Notes: generated by a model not told the origin, from the letters alone. A DNA stretch of 64,000 nucleotides from Lepus europaeus (GCF_033115175.1 NC_084830.1:117206709-117270708); one strand, 5' to 3'. Positions 35,596-47,876 are shown, counted from the first letter of the stretch. Translations and numbers: made by a program.

Positions 35596-35943
35596 GGCCG
35601 GCGCTGTGGCTCAATAGGCTAATCCTCCGCCTAGCGGCGCCGGCACACCGGGTTCTAGTCCTGGTCAGGGCGCTGGATTCTGTCCCGGTTGCCCCTTTTC
35701 CAGGCCAGCTCTCTACTGTGGCCCGGAAAGGCAGTGGAGGATGGCCCAAGTGCTTGGGCCCTGCACCCCATGGGAGACCAGGATAAGCACCTGGCTCCTG
35801 GCTTCGGATCAGCGCGGTGCGCCAACCGCGGCGGCCATTGGAGGGTGAACCAACGGCAAAAGGAAGCCTTTCTCTCTGTCTCTCTCTTTCTCACTGTCCA
35901 CTCTGCCTGTCAAAAATAAAAAAAAATAAAAAAAGGAAAAAAA
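35596..35943 (+). repeat. C-SINE, GGTTGCCCC subtype
   Basis: Duplication AAAAATTTC on both sides. Confidence 0.9.
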
Positions 35944-37287
35944 AATTTCCCCTCTTCTCTATAGTGTATCTAATACTGGTTGGTTTTTTCTTAGAGAAAA
36001 AATAAATTTTTCCATTCTAATAATTCTAGTTTTATCTGAAAATTAAAGGATCAAAAGCCAAGTAGCATCAATGTTCAACTGTAGGCATCCAGACACAGTT
36101 GTACATTTGAACAAACAGGTCTGATGTCACTGACAGCAGTCGTCAAGTCCCAAGAGAGCATAGTTGTTCCCTTACAAAGACTGAAAGGCTAGATATGGAA
36201 AGAATGGGGCAGTTAAATGTGTGTGTGTGTGTCTATATATATTTATATATATTTGAAGAAGTTTCTCAAAGAGTACAAAGAAGACAACATAAATCTTTGA
36301 CAAAATTGGTCATTAGATATGCATTAAATGCAGAGTTCAGAAACATGAATTTAGCTTGGTTGGGGATTAAAATTAAGGAAAAGGTGGTTAGCTTATTAAT
36401 AAATATATTTCTGCTTTACCTGCAGAATGAAGTTTTCTGAAAGAATTATACTACCCTATGGAAACCCTCCAGGCTTTAATTCTGGATATTTCTGAGATTA
36501 GAAAGTATCAACAAGCTACTGACCAAGGACCATGCATCCCATGTCAAACCAGATGGACAGGTGTAAGGCTGTCATCACTTCTCAATTTAGTTTAATTCTT
36601 TGCCTTCTTATCATTTAAAGGGTCAAATCTAGAAAGGTTTTCACCCTTGGGAAAAACTTCTTCTAATAAATATATCACACAGCGTCCCTCAGAATTGACC
36701 CAATCTTTTTTTTTAAACCCACAAAAATGCAGCCCTGATACACTAAGGAAATAGATTCTACAGTGGTCAAACTTCCCAAGTTTTAAACTCGCATTCTGTA
36801 ACTCCCTTTCTGCCAAGAAAGGGCTGAAAGAACATCTTCCTCCAGTATGAGTATATTCCTAACACTGGATAGTTCACTTCATTCTGACTTTACTTTGAGG
36901 AACTGGTCATTTAAGAGTCTAATTTCCTCCTATTACTAATAAACGTGGAATGAAAATATGCAAATGTCATCTGGGACTACACAAGTCAAACCTAGATATT
37001 ATTGTTCTCTTTCAGTTTTCATGGTTTTCAATTACAAAAACTGAGAAAATCATCAAGGATGTTTAGCAACGATTCTTAGAAATACACAAGGAATCATGGA
37101 GATTTTTTCTTTGGCACTAACAGGGAAGAACTTCCTTTGCAAAGCCAAAGGCTCTCATGCTTCCAAACTCTTAAAAATGACCCAGAAATCACTCTAAAAT
37201 TTACTTTTGAGAAGTATCAGGTTTTTATTGACCTTTTGAAAACCAAATTTCTAGTTAAGTAGAAACTCATCTGTAAAGACATCTGAG
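35944..37287. other. Repeat-poor unique sequence
   Basis: Only (GT)n/(TA)n at 36220-36256 is recognised. Confidence 0.5.
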
Positions 37288-37615
37288 GGGCTGGTGCTGT
37301 GACATAGCGGGTAAGGCCGCCGCCTGCAGTGCCAGCATCCCATATGGGTTTCAAGTCCCAGCTGCTCTATTCCCTACCCAGCTCGCTCCTGTGACCTGAG
37401 AAAACAGTAGAAGCTGGCACAACTGCTCAGGCCCCTGCACCCACATGGGAGATCCAGAAGCAGCTCCTGGCTCCAAATCAGCCCAGTTCTAACCATTGTG
37501 GCCATTTGGGGAGTAAACTAGAGGACGGAAGACCTCTCTCTCTCTCTTTCTCTCTATCGCCCTCCCTCTCTGTAACTCTGCCTTCCAAATAAATACATCT
37601 TAAAAAAAAAAAAAA
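37288..37615 (+). repeat. C-SINE
   Basis: Duplication AAAGACATCTGA on both sides. Confidence 0.92.
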
Positions 37616-37668
37616 AGACATCTGAAACTTCTGTAAGGAACAATAAAATAACAACTTTGACAGATTTA

Positions 37669-38021
37669 AAAAAAAAAAGATTACTTCAAAGTCACAGAGA
37701 GAAGGGGGGCAGAGAGAGAGAGAGAGAGAGAGAGGGAGGGAGGGAGAAAGAGAGCTAGATCTTCCATCCACTGGGTAGATTGGCCTAATAGGCTGCAACG
37801 GCTGGAGCTGTGCCTACCCAAAGCCAGGAACAAGGAGCTTCTACTAGGTCTTCCACACAGATACAAGGGCTCAAACACTTGGGTCATCTTCCACTGCTTT
37901 CCCAGGACATTAGCAGGGAGCTGGATTGGAAGTGGAGCAGCCAGAACTTGAACTGGTGCTCATACAGGATGCTGGCGCCACAAGTGGAGGCTTAACCTAT
38001 GACACCACAGTGCTGGACCCA
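37669..38021 (-). repeat. C-SINE
   Basis: Antisense copy with GA tract 37710-37750. Confidence 0.86.
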
Positions 38022-38079
38022 AAATTTGTCATTCTATAATCCATTCAGTCTTTTACATTCCTACATTTGTTGTATTAGT

Positions 38080-38460
38080 CAACTTTTCATCACTGTATCT
38101 AAGTACCTGAGTTACTTATAACTGAAGGATTTTTGTTTTGGCTCACAATTTTGAAGGTTCACAGTTCAAGATCAGAGAGATGCCGTTAGTTTTACTCTCT
38201 GGTGAAGCTAGAGGATGGCAGCAGCAGAACACAAGCAGATGAGTCACGGGGTACGTCAGGAAGCAGAGAGAGCAGCTGGGCCCAACTCAGGCTCACATAA
38301 CCTACTTTCTTTCAAGCATGCCCCCTGATGATCCATGGACCTCCCACTAGGATCACCTTCCTGACACTGTAATTGGACTGTTTCCAGCCTTTCAGCGTAG
38401 TCAAGACTTTGGGATTCACCCACCTGCATGAGTTGATAAACCATACCCTATGTGAACCAT
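38080..38460 (-). repeat. MaLR-type LTR, antisense
   Basis: TTGTATTAGTCAACTTTTCATCACTGT at the left, then TTTGGCTCACAATTTTGAAGG and GACCTCCCACTAGGATCACC, in the order of a THE1/MST/MLT1-type LTR read backwards. Confidence 0.65.
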
Positions 38461-39359
38461 AGTAGCATTTCTTGTACCTAAAAACTGCCACTGCTTACCC
38501 TCTGCACTATGAATTCAGTGAAAGCACCAGAATTTTATTCCTTTGAGTCAGCCTGTATTGCTGACCCAAGGATCACAAACCTTGGCAACATGTGTAATAA
38601 TTCAGATGCTACATGCTTCCTCAGTTTGTCCTTTTCACCTTTACCTTGATATGATTTAAATTATTCATCCACGATGTTCCATCTCACTAAAATTACTGAT
38701 TAGGAATATGGTCACATACAGAATTAGTCTGCCTGGCTGTCAAGGGTTTCCTAAGCAGCTCATGTCCATTGAGATGAGCTATGTATAAATTACAGAGTGA
38801 GGATTTGCTTATAATAGGGACCTACCAGAATAATTTGAGCAATAAAGACTTTGAATAGCTAGTAGGTTTATAGAATTTCTCTAGTGTAATTAGGAAAGGC
38901 ATTGTTGTGTAATGAAGAAAATTAATTAGAACTAAATGTTTAGGGAATGTGTGGTTAGGTAACCAAAGGCATATTTGCAGCCTAATTGTTTTTTGGCAGC
39001 TGGAGGCATTTTATACCCTTTCAGGATGTTTAGTTAATGGATATTTTAATATGCCCTACTGTTTGCTTTCCCTTAAATTTAAACTACTTCAATATAGAAA
39101 AACAGTTCATCAAAGGCTTAAACCAAGTATATATCCCATTGGAAAAATGCCTCCATTATCTGGTTTATTTGATCACACGTCTGTCAAATGTTAATTATTT
39201 TTAGAGGATGTCCATGATGAAGTTAATTGGTATGCTCTCCTGTACCATATAATTATCAATTTCTGCTGTGTGCTTATAAGCCACACATAAGGAAATTAGT
39301 AAAATTTTACTATAACTTAACCTGTAGCCAAATCACAAATATTCTTTCTCAAATCTTCT
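38461..39359. other. Repeat-free AT-rich island
   Basis: About 900 bp without repeats and with several TAATTA-type homeodomain core motifs (for example 38922-38927). No open frame of note. Confidence 0.4.
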
Positions 39360-39504
39360 CTAAAGTAATATGTAATCTTTGGAAACATGGTAAATTTTAA
39401 ATGGGAGAAAGTATTTGCAAACCATCTACCAGCTAAAGGCTAATTACCAAAATACATTAAGAATCCTACAACTCAAGAGCAAAAGTCAAACAACCTGAGA
39501 AGGC

Positions 39505-40146
39505 TATTTAGACTGGTGGTTAAGATGTCCATGTCCCATATCAGAATTTCGAAGTTTGGGGGCCGGCACTGTGGCGCAGCGGGTTAATGCTCTGGCCTGA
39601 AGTGCCAGCATCCCATATGGGCGCCAGTGCAAGACCCGGCTGCTCCATTTCCGATCCAGCTCTCTGCTATGGCCTGGGAAAGCAGTAGAAGACGGCCCAA
39701 GTGCTTGGGCCCTAGCACCCACTTGGGAGACCCAGAAGAAGCTCCTGGCTTTGGATTGGCAGAGCTCCAGCCATTGCGGCCAATTGGGGAGTGAACCATC
39801 GGATGGAAGACCTTTCTATCTCTCTGTCTCTGTGTCTCTCTCTGTCTCTGTGTCTCTGTCTCTGTGTATCTCTTTCAAATAAATAAATAAATCTTTTAAA
39901 AAATTTTTTCTAAGTTTGATGCACAGCTTTGACTCCTGACTCCAGCTTTATGTTAATACAGACCCTGGGAGGCAGGTGTGATGCTTTCCAGCAGGTGGGT
40001 TCTCTCCATTCTTGTGGCTCACCTTAATTGCAATTCCAGCTCCTAGGTTAGGCCTGGCCTGGTACTGGCTGTTGCAGGTATCTGGGGAGTAAACCAATGG
40101 ATGGGAGCTCAGTCTTTGTCTCTCAAAAAATAAATTTTAAAAAATA
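39505..40146 (+). repeat. Old C-SINE, split by a younger one
   Basis: Head at 39505-39558, body resumes at 39904 with the AGACCCTGGGAGGCAG box. Confidence 0.75.
39559..39903 (+). repeat. C-SINE inside an old C-SINE
   Basis: Duplication GAAGTTTG and TAAGTTTG. Confidence 0.9.
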
Positions 40147-40192
40147 TTTAAGTAACCTCATTAGCAATAAGCTAAAAAATAAATTTCTCTAG

Positions 40193-40484
40193 GGGCCGAC
40201 ACTCTGGCACAGAGGGCTAAGCAGTGTTAGCAACCAATATGAGCACTGGTTCAAATCCTGGCTGCTGCACTTCTGATCTGGCTCCCTTCTAATGTGCCTG
40301 AGAAAGTAGCAGAGGATGGCCCAAGTCCTTGGGCCCCTGCACAAAAGTGGGACACCTGGATGAAGCGCCTGGCTCCTGGCTTCAGCCTGGCCCAGTCCAG
40401 GCCAATGCAGCTCTTTGGAGAACGCACTAGCAGATGGAAAGATCTCTCTCTTTCCCTCCCTCTGCCTTCAAATAAATAAATTTT
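40193..40484 (+). repeat. C-SINE
   Basis: Sense copy, TTCAAATAAATAAATTTTG tail, meeting the next copy tail to tail. Confidence 0.83.
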
Positions 40485-40888
40485 GTTAAAGATTTACTTT
40501 TTTTTTTTTTTTTGAAAGGCAGGGAGTTACAGGGAGGCAGAGGTACACACACACACACACACACAGAGAGAAAGAGAGAGAGAGAAAGAGAGAGAGAATC
40601 CGCTGGTTCATTCCCCAAGAGAGAGAGAGAGAGAGAATCCGCTGGTTCATTCCCCAAATGGCTGCAGTGGGTACAGCTGGGCTGATCCAAAGCCAGGAAC
40701 CAGGAGCTTCTTCCAGGTCTCCCATGCGAGTGCAGCGGCCCAAGCATGTGGGTCATCTTCTACTGCTTTCCCAGGTCATATCAGAGAGCTGGACCAGAAG
40801 TGGAGTAGACGGGACTTAAATTGCCACCTATATGGGATGCCAGCACTGCAGGTGGAGCTTTACCCACTACACCACAGAATCTGCCCCT
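40485..40888 (-). repeat. C-SINE with internal tandem duplication
   Basis: Antisense copy. The segment from the GA tract through AATCCGCTGGTTCATTCCCC occurs twice (about 40567-40609 and 40613-40657). (CA)n at 40545-40564. Confidence 0.87.
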
Positions 40889-41690
40889 AGATAAATTAAA
40901 AAAAAAAATTCTCTAAAGAAAACATATAAATGATTTAATCATCAGGTAAATGAAAATGAAAATTACAATGAGACATCACATCATACATGTTAGGATGATT
41001 AACACAAAAAACACTTTGGTGAGGATGGGGAGAAGTCGAAACCATTGTACAGTATTATTGTGAATGTAAAACAGTGCAACCCTTTTGAGAAATAGTAGAG
41101 AGATTCCTCAAAAAAATCTAAAAATAAAACCACATATGATCTAACAATCTCACTTCTTAATATTCAAAAGAATTGAAATCACAATCTTAGATAGTAGCAC
41201 TGCCATATTCACCGCAACACTATTCACAATAGTCAAGTTGTGGAAACAACCTAAATGTCCATTGAGAGATGTACGGATAAAGAAAATGTAGTATACACAT
41301 ACAACGAGATATTACTCAGCCTTTAAAAAAAGAAATCTTGCCATATGCAACATGAATGAACCTAGAAGACATTACATTATGTGAAATAAACCAGTCACAG
41401 AAGAAAAAAATCTGCATGATTGCACTTATATGAGCTACCTAAAATTGTCTAACTCAAACAAGAATGATATTTTCCACGGGCTAGAAGGAGAGGGAAATGC
41501 GAGTGCTGATCCACTGACAAAGCTTCAGTTACACAAGGAGGGATCTGTGGTACTATATTGTCCTTATAATACTGTATTGCATACTCAAATTTGCTTGGAG
41601 TTTAGATTTCGAGTGTTCCTACCACAACAAAATAATTTTGTAAGAAAAAAAATAAGAGTGAGGAAGGTAAAGATTCAGTTTCAAATGTGA

Positions 41691-41981
41691 ATGGACCACT
41701 GGGACAAGGATTACATCCGTTACTACTGGTGACCGTGACACACGAGGGCACTCCTTTATTGAAATTCACTCCCACAACTGTTCTGTACTCAGAATGGAGC
41801 TGTTATGCTTTTATGACTGTGATTTAATGAGGCTGCTTTATAAAAGATAAGCCAGAATATAAATACAAATAAATATCATTTCCTTCAACACAGTCACAGA
41901 GAAAAGACTTAACTGATTTCATTAAGGCTTCAAACTTCTGAAATCCTCTGTTATTATTCTTTTTTAAAAAATCAATTTACG
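41691..41981. other. Unique sequence, no gene seen
   Basis: No element recognised. Confidence 0.4.
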
Positions 41982-42332
41982 AGGCCAGCACTGTGGCACA
42001 GTAAGTTAAGCATCTGCTTGCGGCACTGGCATCCCGTATGGGCGCTGGTTCTAGTCCCGGCTGCTCCTCTTCTAATCCAGCTCTCTGCTATGACCTGGGA
42101 AAGCAGTGGAAGATGGTCCAAGTACTTGGGCCCCTGCACCCCTGTGGGAGACCTAAAAGAAGCTCTTGGCTCCTGGCTCCTGGCTTCAGATTGGCTTAGC
42201 TCCAGCTGTTGCAGTCACTTGGGGAGTGAACCAGTGGATGGAAGAGCTTTCTCTGTCTATGTCTGTCTGTCTCTCTCTTTCTGTAACTCTACCTCTCAAA
42301 TAGATAAAATCTTTTTTAAAAATAAAAAAAAA
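41982..42332 (+). repeat. C-SINE
   Basis: Duplication AAAAAATCAATTTAC and AAAAAATCAATTAC. Confidence 0.9.
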
Positions 42333-42436
42333 ATCAATTACAATTTGTTTAAATTTAAGACTGAAAAGGCAAATAATCAAATTAGATATACCTGTTTGGG
42401 GTTAAAATAATAAGGTACAATGAAAGTAAATGGTTT

Positions 42437-42734
42437 CAGCCGGCATGGCTCACTTGGCTGGTCCTCTGCCTGTGGGGCCAGCACCCCGAGTTCTAGTCCT
42501 GGTTGCTCCTTTTCCAGTCCGGCTCTCTGCTATGGCCTGGGAAGGCCGTGGAGGATGGCCCAAGTGCTTAGGTGCCTGCACCTGCATGGGAGACCAGGAG
42601 GAAGCACCTGGCTCTTGGCTTCGGATCAGCATAGCTCCAGCCATAGTGGCCATTTGTGGGGTGAACCAACAGAAGGAAGATCTTTCTCTCTCTCTCTCAC
42701 TGTCTAACTCTACATTTCAAATTAAAAAAAAAAA
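42437..42734 (+). repeat. C-SINE
   Basis: Sense copy with short head (CAGCCGGCATGGCTCAC). Confidence 0.85.
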
Positions 42735-43106
42735 AATAACAGGACAGTTATATATGTACAGCCATGAAATGAGTTACCAATACTGTCCAGTGAATGTACA
42801 GCAGGTATAGCATCCTTTCAATTGTCCGATTTTAAATCTATGTTTTATTTATGCATGGACTACTTCTGGAAACATATCCAAATGATTGTTAACTTGCAAA
42901 TAGCTGTTGTCCCTATAAATAATATGCTTGTGTGGCATTTTTACATGTTTAATTTTTAAGTCTTATTAGATTTGAAGATCTGTAAGAATGAGGATCATGC
43001 TTTGTTCTTCTTCACAGTTTCACATCCACAGGATATTACACATAGAAGACACTCTGTGTCTATGAATCAACATACTGAGGTTTATATGTTGTCAAAAGCA
43101 TATGGG
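42735..43106. other. Unique sequence, no gene seen
   Basis: No element recognised. Confidence 0.4.
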
Positions 43107-43398
43107 GCAGGCATTTAGCTTAGCAATTAACATGCCTGCATCCCAGTTTGGCATACCTGGGTTTGATATCTGGCTCCATCTCCTAATTCCAGCTTCCTGC
43201 TAATGCAGACCCTGGGAGGCAGCTGTGATGGCTTAGGTAAGTGGGTTTCTGCCACCCAATGAAAGACCTCCATTGATTTCCTAGCTCCTAACTTTAACCC
43301 TGCCTGTTCCTAACTATTGTGGGCATCTGGGAAATGAAACAGCAAATAGGAGTTTTCTTTGTCTTGCTCTGTCTCTCATACAAATAAAAACAAATAAT
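43107..43398 (+). repeat. Old C-SINE
   Basis: Sense copy with AGACCCTGGGAGGCAGC box. Confidence 0.8.
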
Positions 43399-43998
43399 GT
43401 AAGAGCTCAATTGAGGATGCACTTAAACACAGTTTAACAACGATTTCATAACCTTATCTCATAGATAAGTGTGACTGAAACTTGGCAGTTGTTTGCCATT
43501 CTAGCCACTGTTGCGTTAAATGTAACAGAAAAAACTTTCGATTTTGTACCCAGAAAGTGGGTAACTTATCATGTTTATCCTGCAACCCACAGCCATCTGC
43601 AGCTGTATTTGTCTTTTATAAAATTAATAGCCCATGTGGTTCTCAGAAAGGATTGAGTTTGGAAAGCAAACTTCCCACCACATGGTGAGCAGTTAGAAAC
43701 AGCTGGTCCCATGGCCAGGAAGGATCTGACTGCTGCTGAAACGTTTGCCATGGGTCATTGCCATCTTTGCAACACCAGACCAGCCCACCAACTCTTAACA
43801 ATATTATAAAACCCATGAGCAGGTGGTTGTTGCTCCACTCCATTGCTTCACTCAAAACATTTCCTGATGATCTTATCAATGAGCACAAATAAGTGAAATA
43901 TATTTTTTCAAAGTTTCAGATAAAAACTAAATACAGCCACAACATGTGACTTGGTAGTTTCAGAGACGGTGTCTTACCCATGAGAATTACATTGCTGA
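43399..43998. other. Unique sequence, no gene seen
   Basis: Overlapping short frames without family support. Confidence 0.4.
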
Positions 43999-44010
43999 AA
44001 AGTCTACCAG

Positions 44011-44319
44011 GGGGCCGACACCAGGGCTCACTTGGCTAATCCTCTGCCTGCGGTGCCGGCACCCTGGGTTCTAATTCCAGTTGGGGCACTGGATTCTGTC
44101 CCGGTTGCTCCTCTTCCAGTCCAGCTCTCTGCTGTGGCCTGGGAAGGCAGCGGAGGATGGCCCAAGTCCTTGGGCCCTGCACCCACATGGGAGACTGGGA
44201 GGAAGCACCTGGCTCCTGGCTTCGGATTGGGGCAGCACGCCAGCCATAGCAGCCATTTGGGAAGGAAGACCTTTCTCTCCGCCTCTCTCTGTCTAACTCT
44301 GCCTGTCAAAAAAAAAAAA
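44011..44319 (+). repeat. C-SINE, GGTTGC subtype
   Basis: Target copy AAAGTCTACCAG at 43999-44010 and AGGTCTACCAGG after its tail. Confidence 0.92.
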
Positions 44320-44330
44320 GGTCTACCAGG

Positions 44331-44611
44331 GGGCCAGTGCTGTGGCAAACCAAGTAAAGCCACTGCCTTAAGTGCCGGCATCCCATGAGGGCGCTGGTTT
44401 CCCAGCAGCTCCACTTCCAATCCCACTCTCTGCTACCGTCCAAGTTCCTGGGCCCCTAAACCTGCGTGGAAGACCCGGAAGAGGCACCTGGCTCCAGGCT
44501 TCTGATCAGCGCAGCTCCGGCCGGTGCGGCCATTTGGGGAGTGAACCAGCAGATAAGAGGGCCTCTCCCTCTCTCTGCCTTTCAAATAAATAAATAGATC
44601 TTTAAAAAAGG
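44331..44611 (+). repeat. C-SINE at the same target as its neighbour
   Basis: A third target copy, AAAAGTCTACCA, follows at 44612. Confidence 0.92.
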
Positions 44612-44829
44612 AAAAGTCTACCACCTTGAGAAGTTATCATGCCTGAAGTTACCCGAGAGAGGCAGCATACTAAGCCACCTTCCCGATCAACACACACAAA
44701 TCATTCACAAATTATAGTTCCAGAGAGAACACCTAGGGAGAGAAAGGTTTAAGCGAGCATCTTAAACTTTACAAAGCGCCTACTACGGCGGTGAGCTTTT
44801 ATGGGGTTATTTCCGTTTTCTTCCCACAA

Positions 44830-44965
44830 ATACCACCATTTTACTACTGAGGAAACTAAAGTGCAGAGAAGTGACCTACCCAAGGGCAAACATCCAAGCT
44901 GCTTGTGAGTCGGTGTCATGATCTGTACTCAAACTCAGGTCTCTCCGACCAGAAAGCTGACGTTC
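44830..44965 (+). repeat. MIR
   Basis: TACTGAGGAAACTAAAGTGCAGAG, then AAACTCAGGTCTCTCCGACC. Confidence 0.75.
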
Positions 44966-44984
44966 TCGCTCCTGTGAGGGCCAG

Positions 44985-45200
44985 CGCAAAGCTGTGGCTG
45001 ATTGTGTGGGTTCTGGAGCCAGCTCACCTGGGCTTCCATCCTAATGCTATGCTTGCCAGGTGGGAACTTAATTATCATCACTTTACTTCAGGTTTCTCCA
45101 CTTGTAAACTGGGTTAACACTATTCAGTGAGTCATAGTAAATGTAAAAGGATTTATTCAAGTGCTTAGAAATGTACTTAGCGCTCACTGGTATTATTTCA
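44985..45200 (+). repeat. Second MIR
   Basis: GTTCTGGAGCCAGCTCACCTG and TTTCTCCACTTGTAAACTGGG. Confidence 0.75.
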
Positions 45201-47494
45201 AATGATGATTCTGGAGACAATCAAGAAAAAATATACTTTGATGGGAGGCAGAGAAATATGATCTAGTTGTAAATCAGGTGGAGGTAGATCATGATGAGAG
45301 AAATAATTGGGACGTTCTTGTCTACATAACTAGGAGGATGGGCGTGGGGAAAAGCTTCCTGAGAGAGCATGGATGAATGAAACAGGAAAAGAACATTAAT
45401 GAAGACAAACAGAAATCAGAGTCATCCTGTGGATTGGAATACGCTGAAGTTTGTTATTTTTACTGGCTTGTTGCTGTTGTTTACTACTCTTTAAACAGAA
45501 AAGACATCATTTTGTTGAACCATCTCAAAAGGAATTGTATATAAAATAAAGTCTATACAACTTGAACTCCTATGAGGGATTATTCTACTTTCTCAGCTCA
45601 GGCAAAGGCTTCAGGAAACAAAGCAACAACTTTGATTCCTAAATGAGCATCAGTCCCCGTGGTTCAGTTACTCAAAGCTTCCAGCAGCTTTGGGCCTAAT
45701 AGTTCATGCTGCTCAGCTGGGTTCTGAGCCTGGGGCTCCCAATGACTTTTCAGAGAGCTTCATGATTGGTTTGCTTCCATGGGATTTGGATCAAGATGAA
45801 AAATGAGCCCAAGGTTATTTGGAAACTGTTCATATTTAAGAAACAGTCTCAAATAAACAGTGCTCTATAAATACTGTATAATAATCCTATAATAAGTTCC
45901 TACTTGCTAATGTTTATCATGGGGGAAAAATTAGAAACGAGAAGACCCATATTTCAAGTTAGGAAATTGAGGATAAAATCCAAATCGTTTGGAAGAGTTG
46001 AAATCATTGTACTCAGAGGGGAATAGCAGTTCATAAGGGAAGGAAATTGCATTTGAATTTCCCAGCACTGTGATGAAAGTATTCTGTCTAGATAATACCT
46101 TTTCCTGACTGAATATCCCTAGCCTCCAGTACCCAACCCACCAACCCCTGCCCCTACCAATTCATTATCACAGCCTGCATCATTCTGTAGTTACAGGGAT
46201 GGGGTAATGCAGACTGAAGAGCATCTGTCTATCTTTAATGCATAAAGCAGAAACCAAATGCAACAATTTCTGGAACACTTAACTAAAATGTCTTTCCAGT
46301 CGTCACCCATCACAACCCTTTTGTGGCATTTGTGCCAACCCTGACTCCTCATTCTGGCACAGGGCTGCCCTTCAGGACAGGCTCTGCATTAGCTAGCCAA
46401 ACCAGCCATTTTTCATGGCAGAACTGCTGGCTGAAATATCAGCATGTACAAAAGCAGCTTGTGATACAGTGAAGAGCTGAGACAGAAATGTAATAAACAA
46501 TGTTTTGAATTACATTTTGGACATTTAAAAATGCTCTGGGCTCAATTTCATAAGGCATTTGCATTTGTAATGAAAAAAAAATCCATCACTGAGCTTCCAC
46601 TCTCAGGTTAACAGGCCCTTTTATGTTGTAAATTTTTTGCAGGAGCAATTACAAATTGTACACAGATTCATTATTTCTCAAGTACTTTATCAGGACATTT
46701 CCCCATACATCTAATTTGTCCTGTCTGAAATGTAACTTGACATAAGGGATTTTCTTAATTGCTTTTGAAGCCCTTCCAAGATAATCGACTGCTTTTTGGA
46801 GCATGATAAAAGACAGTAGACAGTATTGCCAGTCTGTCTTAGGATCATTTGCTGAAGTTTCTAAGGAAGAGATAGGAAGGAAAGGCAACATTTGCCTTTT
46901 AAACTATTCAGTATCTCTCTTTTAATTTGCTTTCTATTTACATAACTTTGCTAGCGTCTAAGATTAGTAAAAGAAATATATCTGCCCCATTGCAGCAATG
47001 CTGTCACTTTGGGTGTAGACACAGTCAATATTTACAAAAGATAAAAGTAAAATCTTTGTTTTTTCTGAAGAGTTTTAACCAAAGATTAGAAAAGATGAAA
47101 CCAAAAATAAAATAACCAAATTTTGGGAGAGAAGGAATCCTATTAAAAGCTGGTATTTCTGCAGTCTTCCTTTAACATTTTTAAGCAAATGACAGAACAT
47201 ACATTCATTTTAAGAGAATGTTTTTATCTTGAGTCAAGCTGCCAGTTTCAAAGTTTTTTTTTTTCTTTTCTTTTTTTTAGTAACAAAACAAATTGCATGA
47301 TGGTCTCCCATATACTACATGTCCATATCTTAATCTCCAGGATCTCAGATTGCAAAATGGACTTTGTAGATATCATCAGTGTTATCAGCCTTAAGGTGTG
47401 GAGACGCTCCTTTATAATAAGAGGATATCAGACATGCATCCCTAAAATGTGTGAATCATCCTGGCTAAGGTCAGAGATGAAACAGAATCGTGAC
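45201..47494. other. Repeat-poor island, 2.3 kb
   Basis: No C-SINE, L1 or MIR recognised. It has an octamer-like ATTTGCAT near 46557. No credible coding frame. Confidence 0.45.
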
Positions 47495-47876
47495 TTTTTT
47501 TTTTTTTTACAGCCAAAACAAATTTATTTGCAGAGGTAGCTCACTGACCCAACATGTGGGAGAGGGCTGATAGTGAAGATTTGATCCACCGCTGCTGGCT
47601 TTTACAATGGTGAGAGGAGCTGCAAGTCAAGGAATGTGGGGCCTCTAGAAGTTGGGAACAGTCCTCAGTTTACACCCATAAGGAAAAATACAGATGCCCA
47701 TAGGTTTGAGGAACTGAATTCCACCAACAACCCCAAAGAGCTGGAAACAGCTTCTCCCCTAAAGCCTCCAGACACCTGGACTGTAGCAGTGTGTGTCAGA
47801 TTTAGGACCTACAGAACTACAAGGTTTACAGAAAAGGGAATTACACATGATCTTAGCCAAAAGGCCAAGAAGTGAT
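47495..47876 (-). pseudogene. Chimeric retrocopy: U2 snRNA 5' end fused to a polyadenylated transcript
   Basis: On the minus strand the unit starts at 47876 with ATCACTTCTTGGCCTTTTGG and continues to about 47842, matching the first ~35 nt of U2 snRNA with three mismatches, two of them CpG-to-TpG type. It then switches to ~333 bp of unrelated sequence (47841-47509) that has AATAAA at 47528-47523 and a 14-nt poly(A) tail (T-run 47495-47508). This is the layout of a bipartite retrogene made by template switching of L1 reverse transcriptase. The body is not recognised; its middle (about 47590-47680) faintly resembles an old LTR. The flanks GATGAAACAGAAT and GATGGAAAATGGAAT may be a decayed target duplication. 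Confidence 0.7.
47842..47876 (-). ncRNA. U2 snRNA 5'-end fragment (non-functional)
   Basis: About 35 nt of U2, including GGCCTTTTGGCTAAGATCA. The rest of U2 (branch-site pairing region, Sm site, 3' stem) is absent. Confidence 0.8.

Larger units (their letters stand above)
39360..41690 (+). repeat. Ancient L1 ORF2 end and 3' UTR, interrupted
   Basis: GAAAGTATTTGCAAACCATC, GTTAGGATGATTAACAC and CAACCTAAATGTCCATTGAG are L1 ORF2/3' UTR phrases in order. Four SINEs interrupt. Confidence 0.8.

Noticed and set aside
46649..46891. 80-codon minus-strand frame in the repeat-poor island
   Set aside because: No recognised motif and no initiation or splice support; more likely chance in AT-rich unique sequence.
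47842..47876. Functional U2 snRNA gene
   Set aside because: Only the first ~35 nt are present with substitutions; no snRNA promoter, Sm site or 3' stem.
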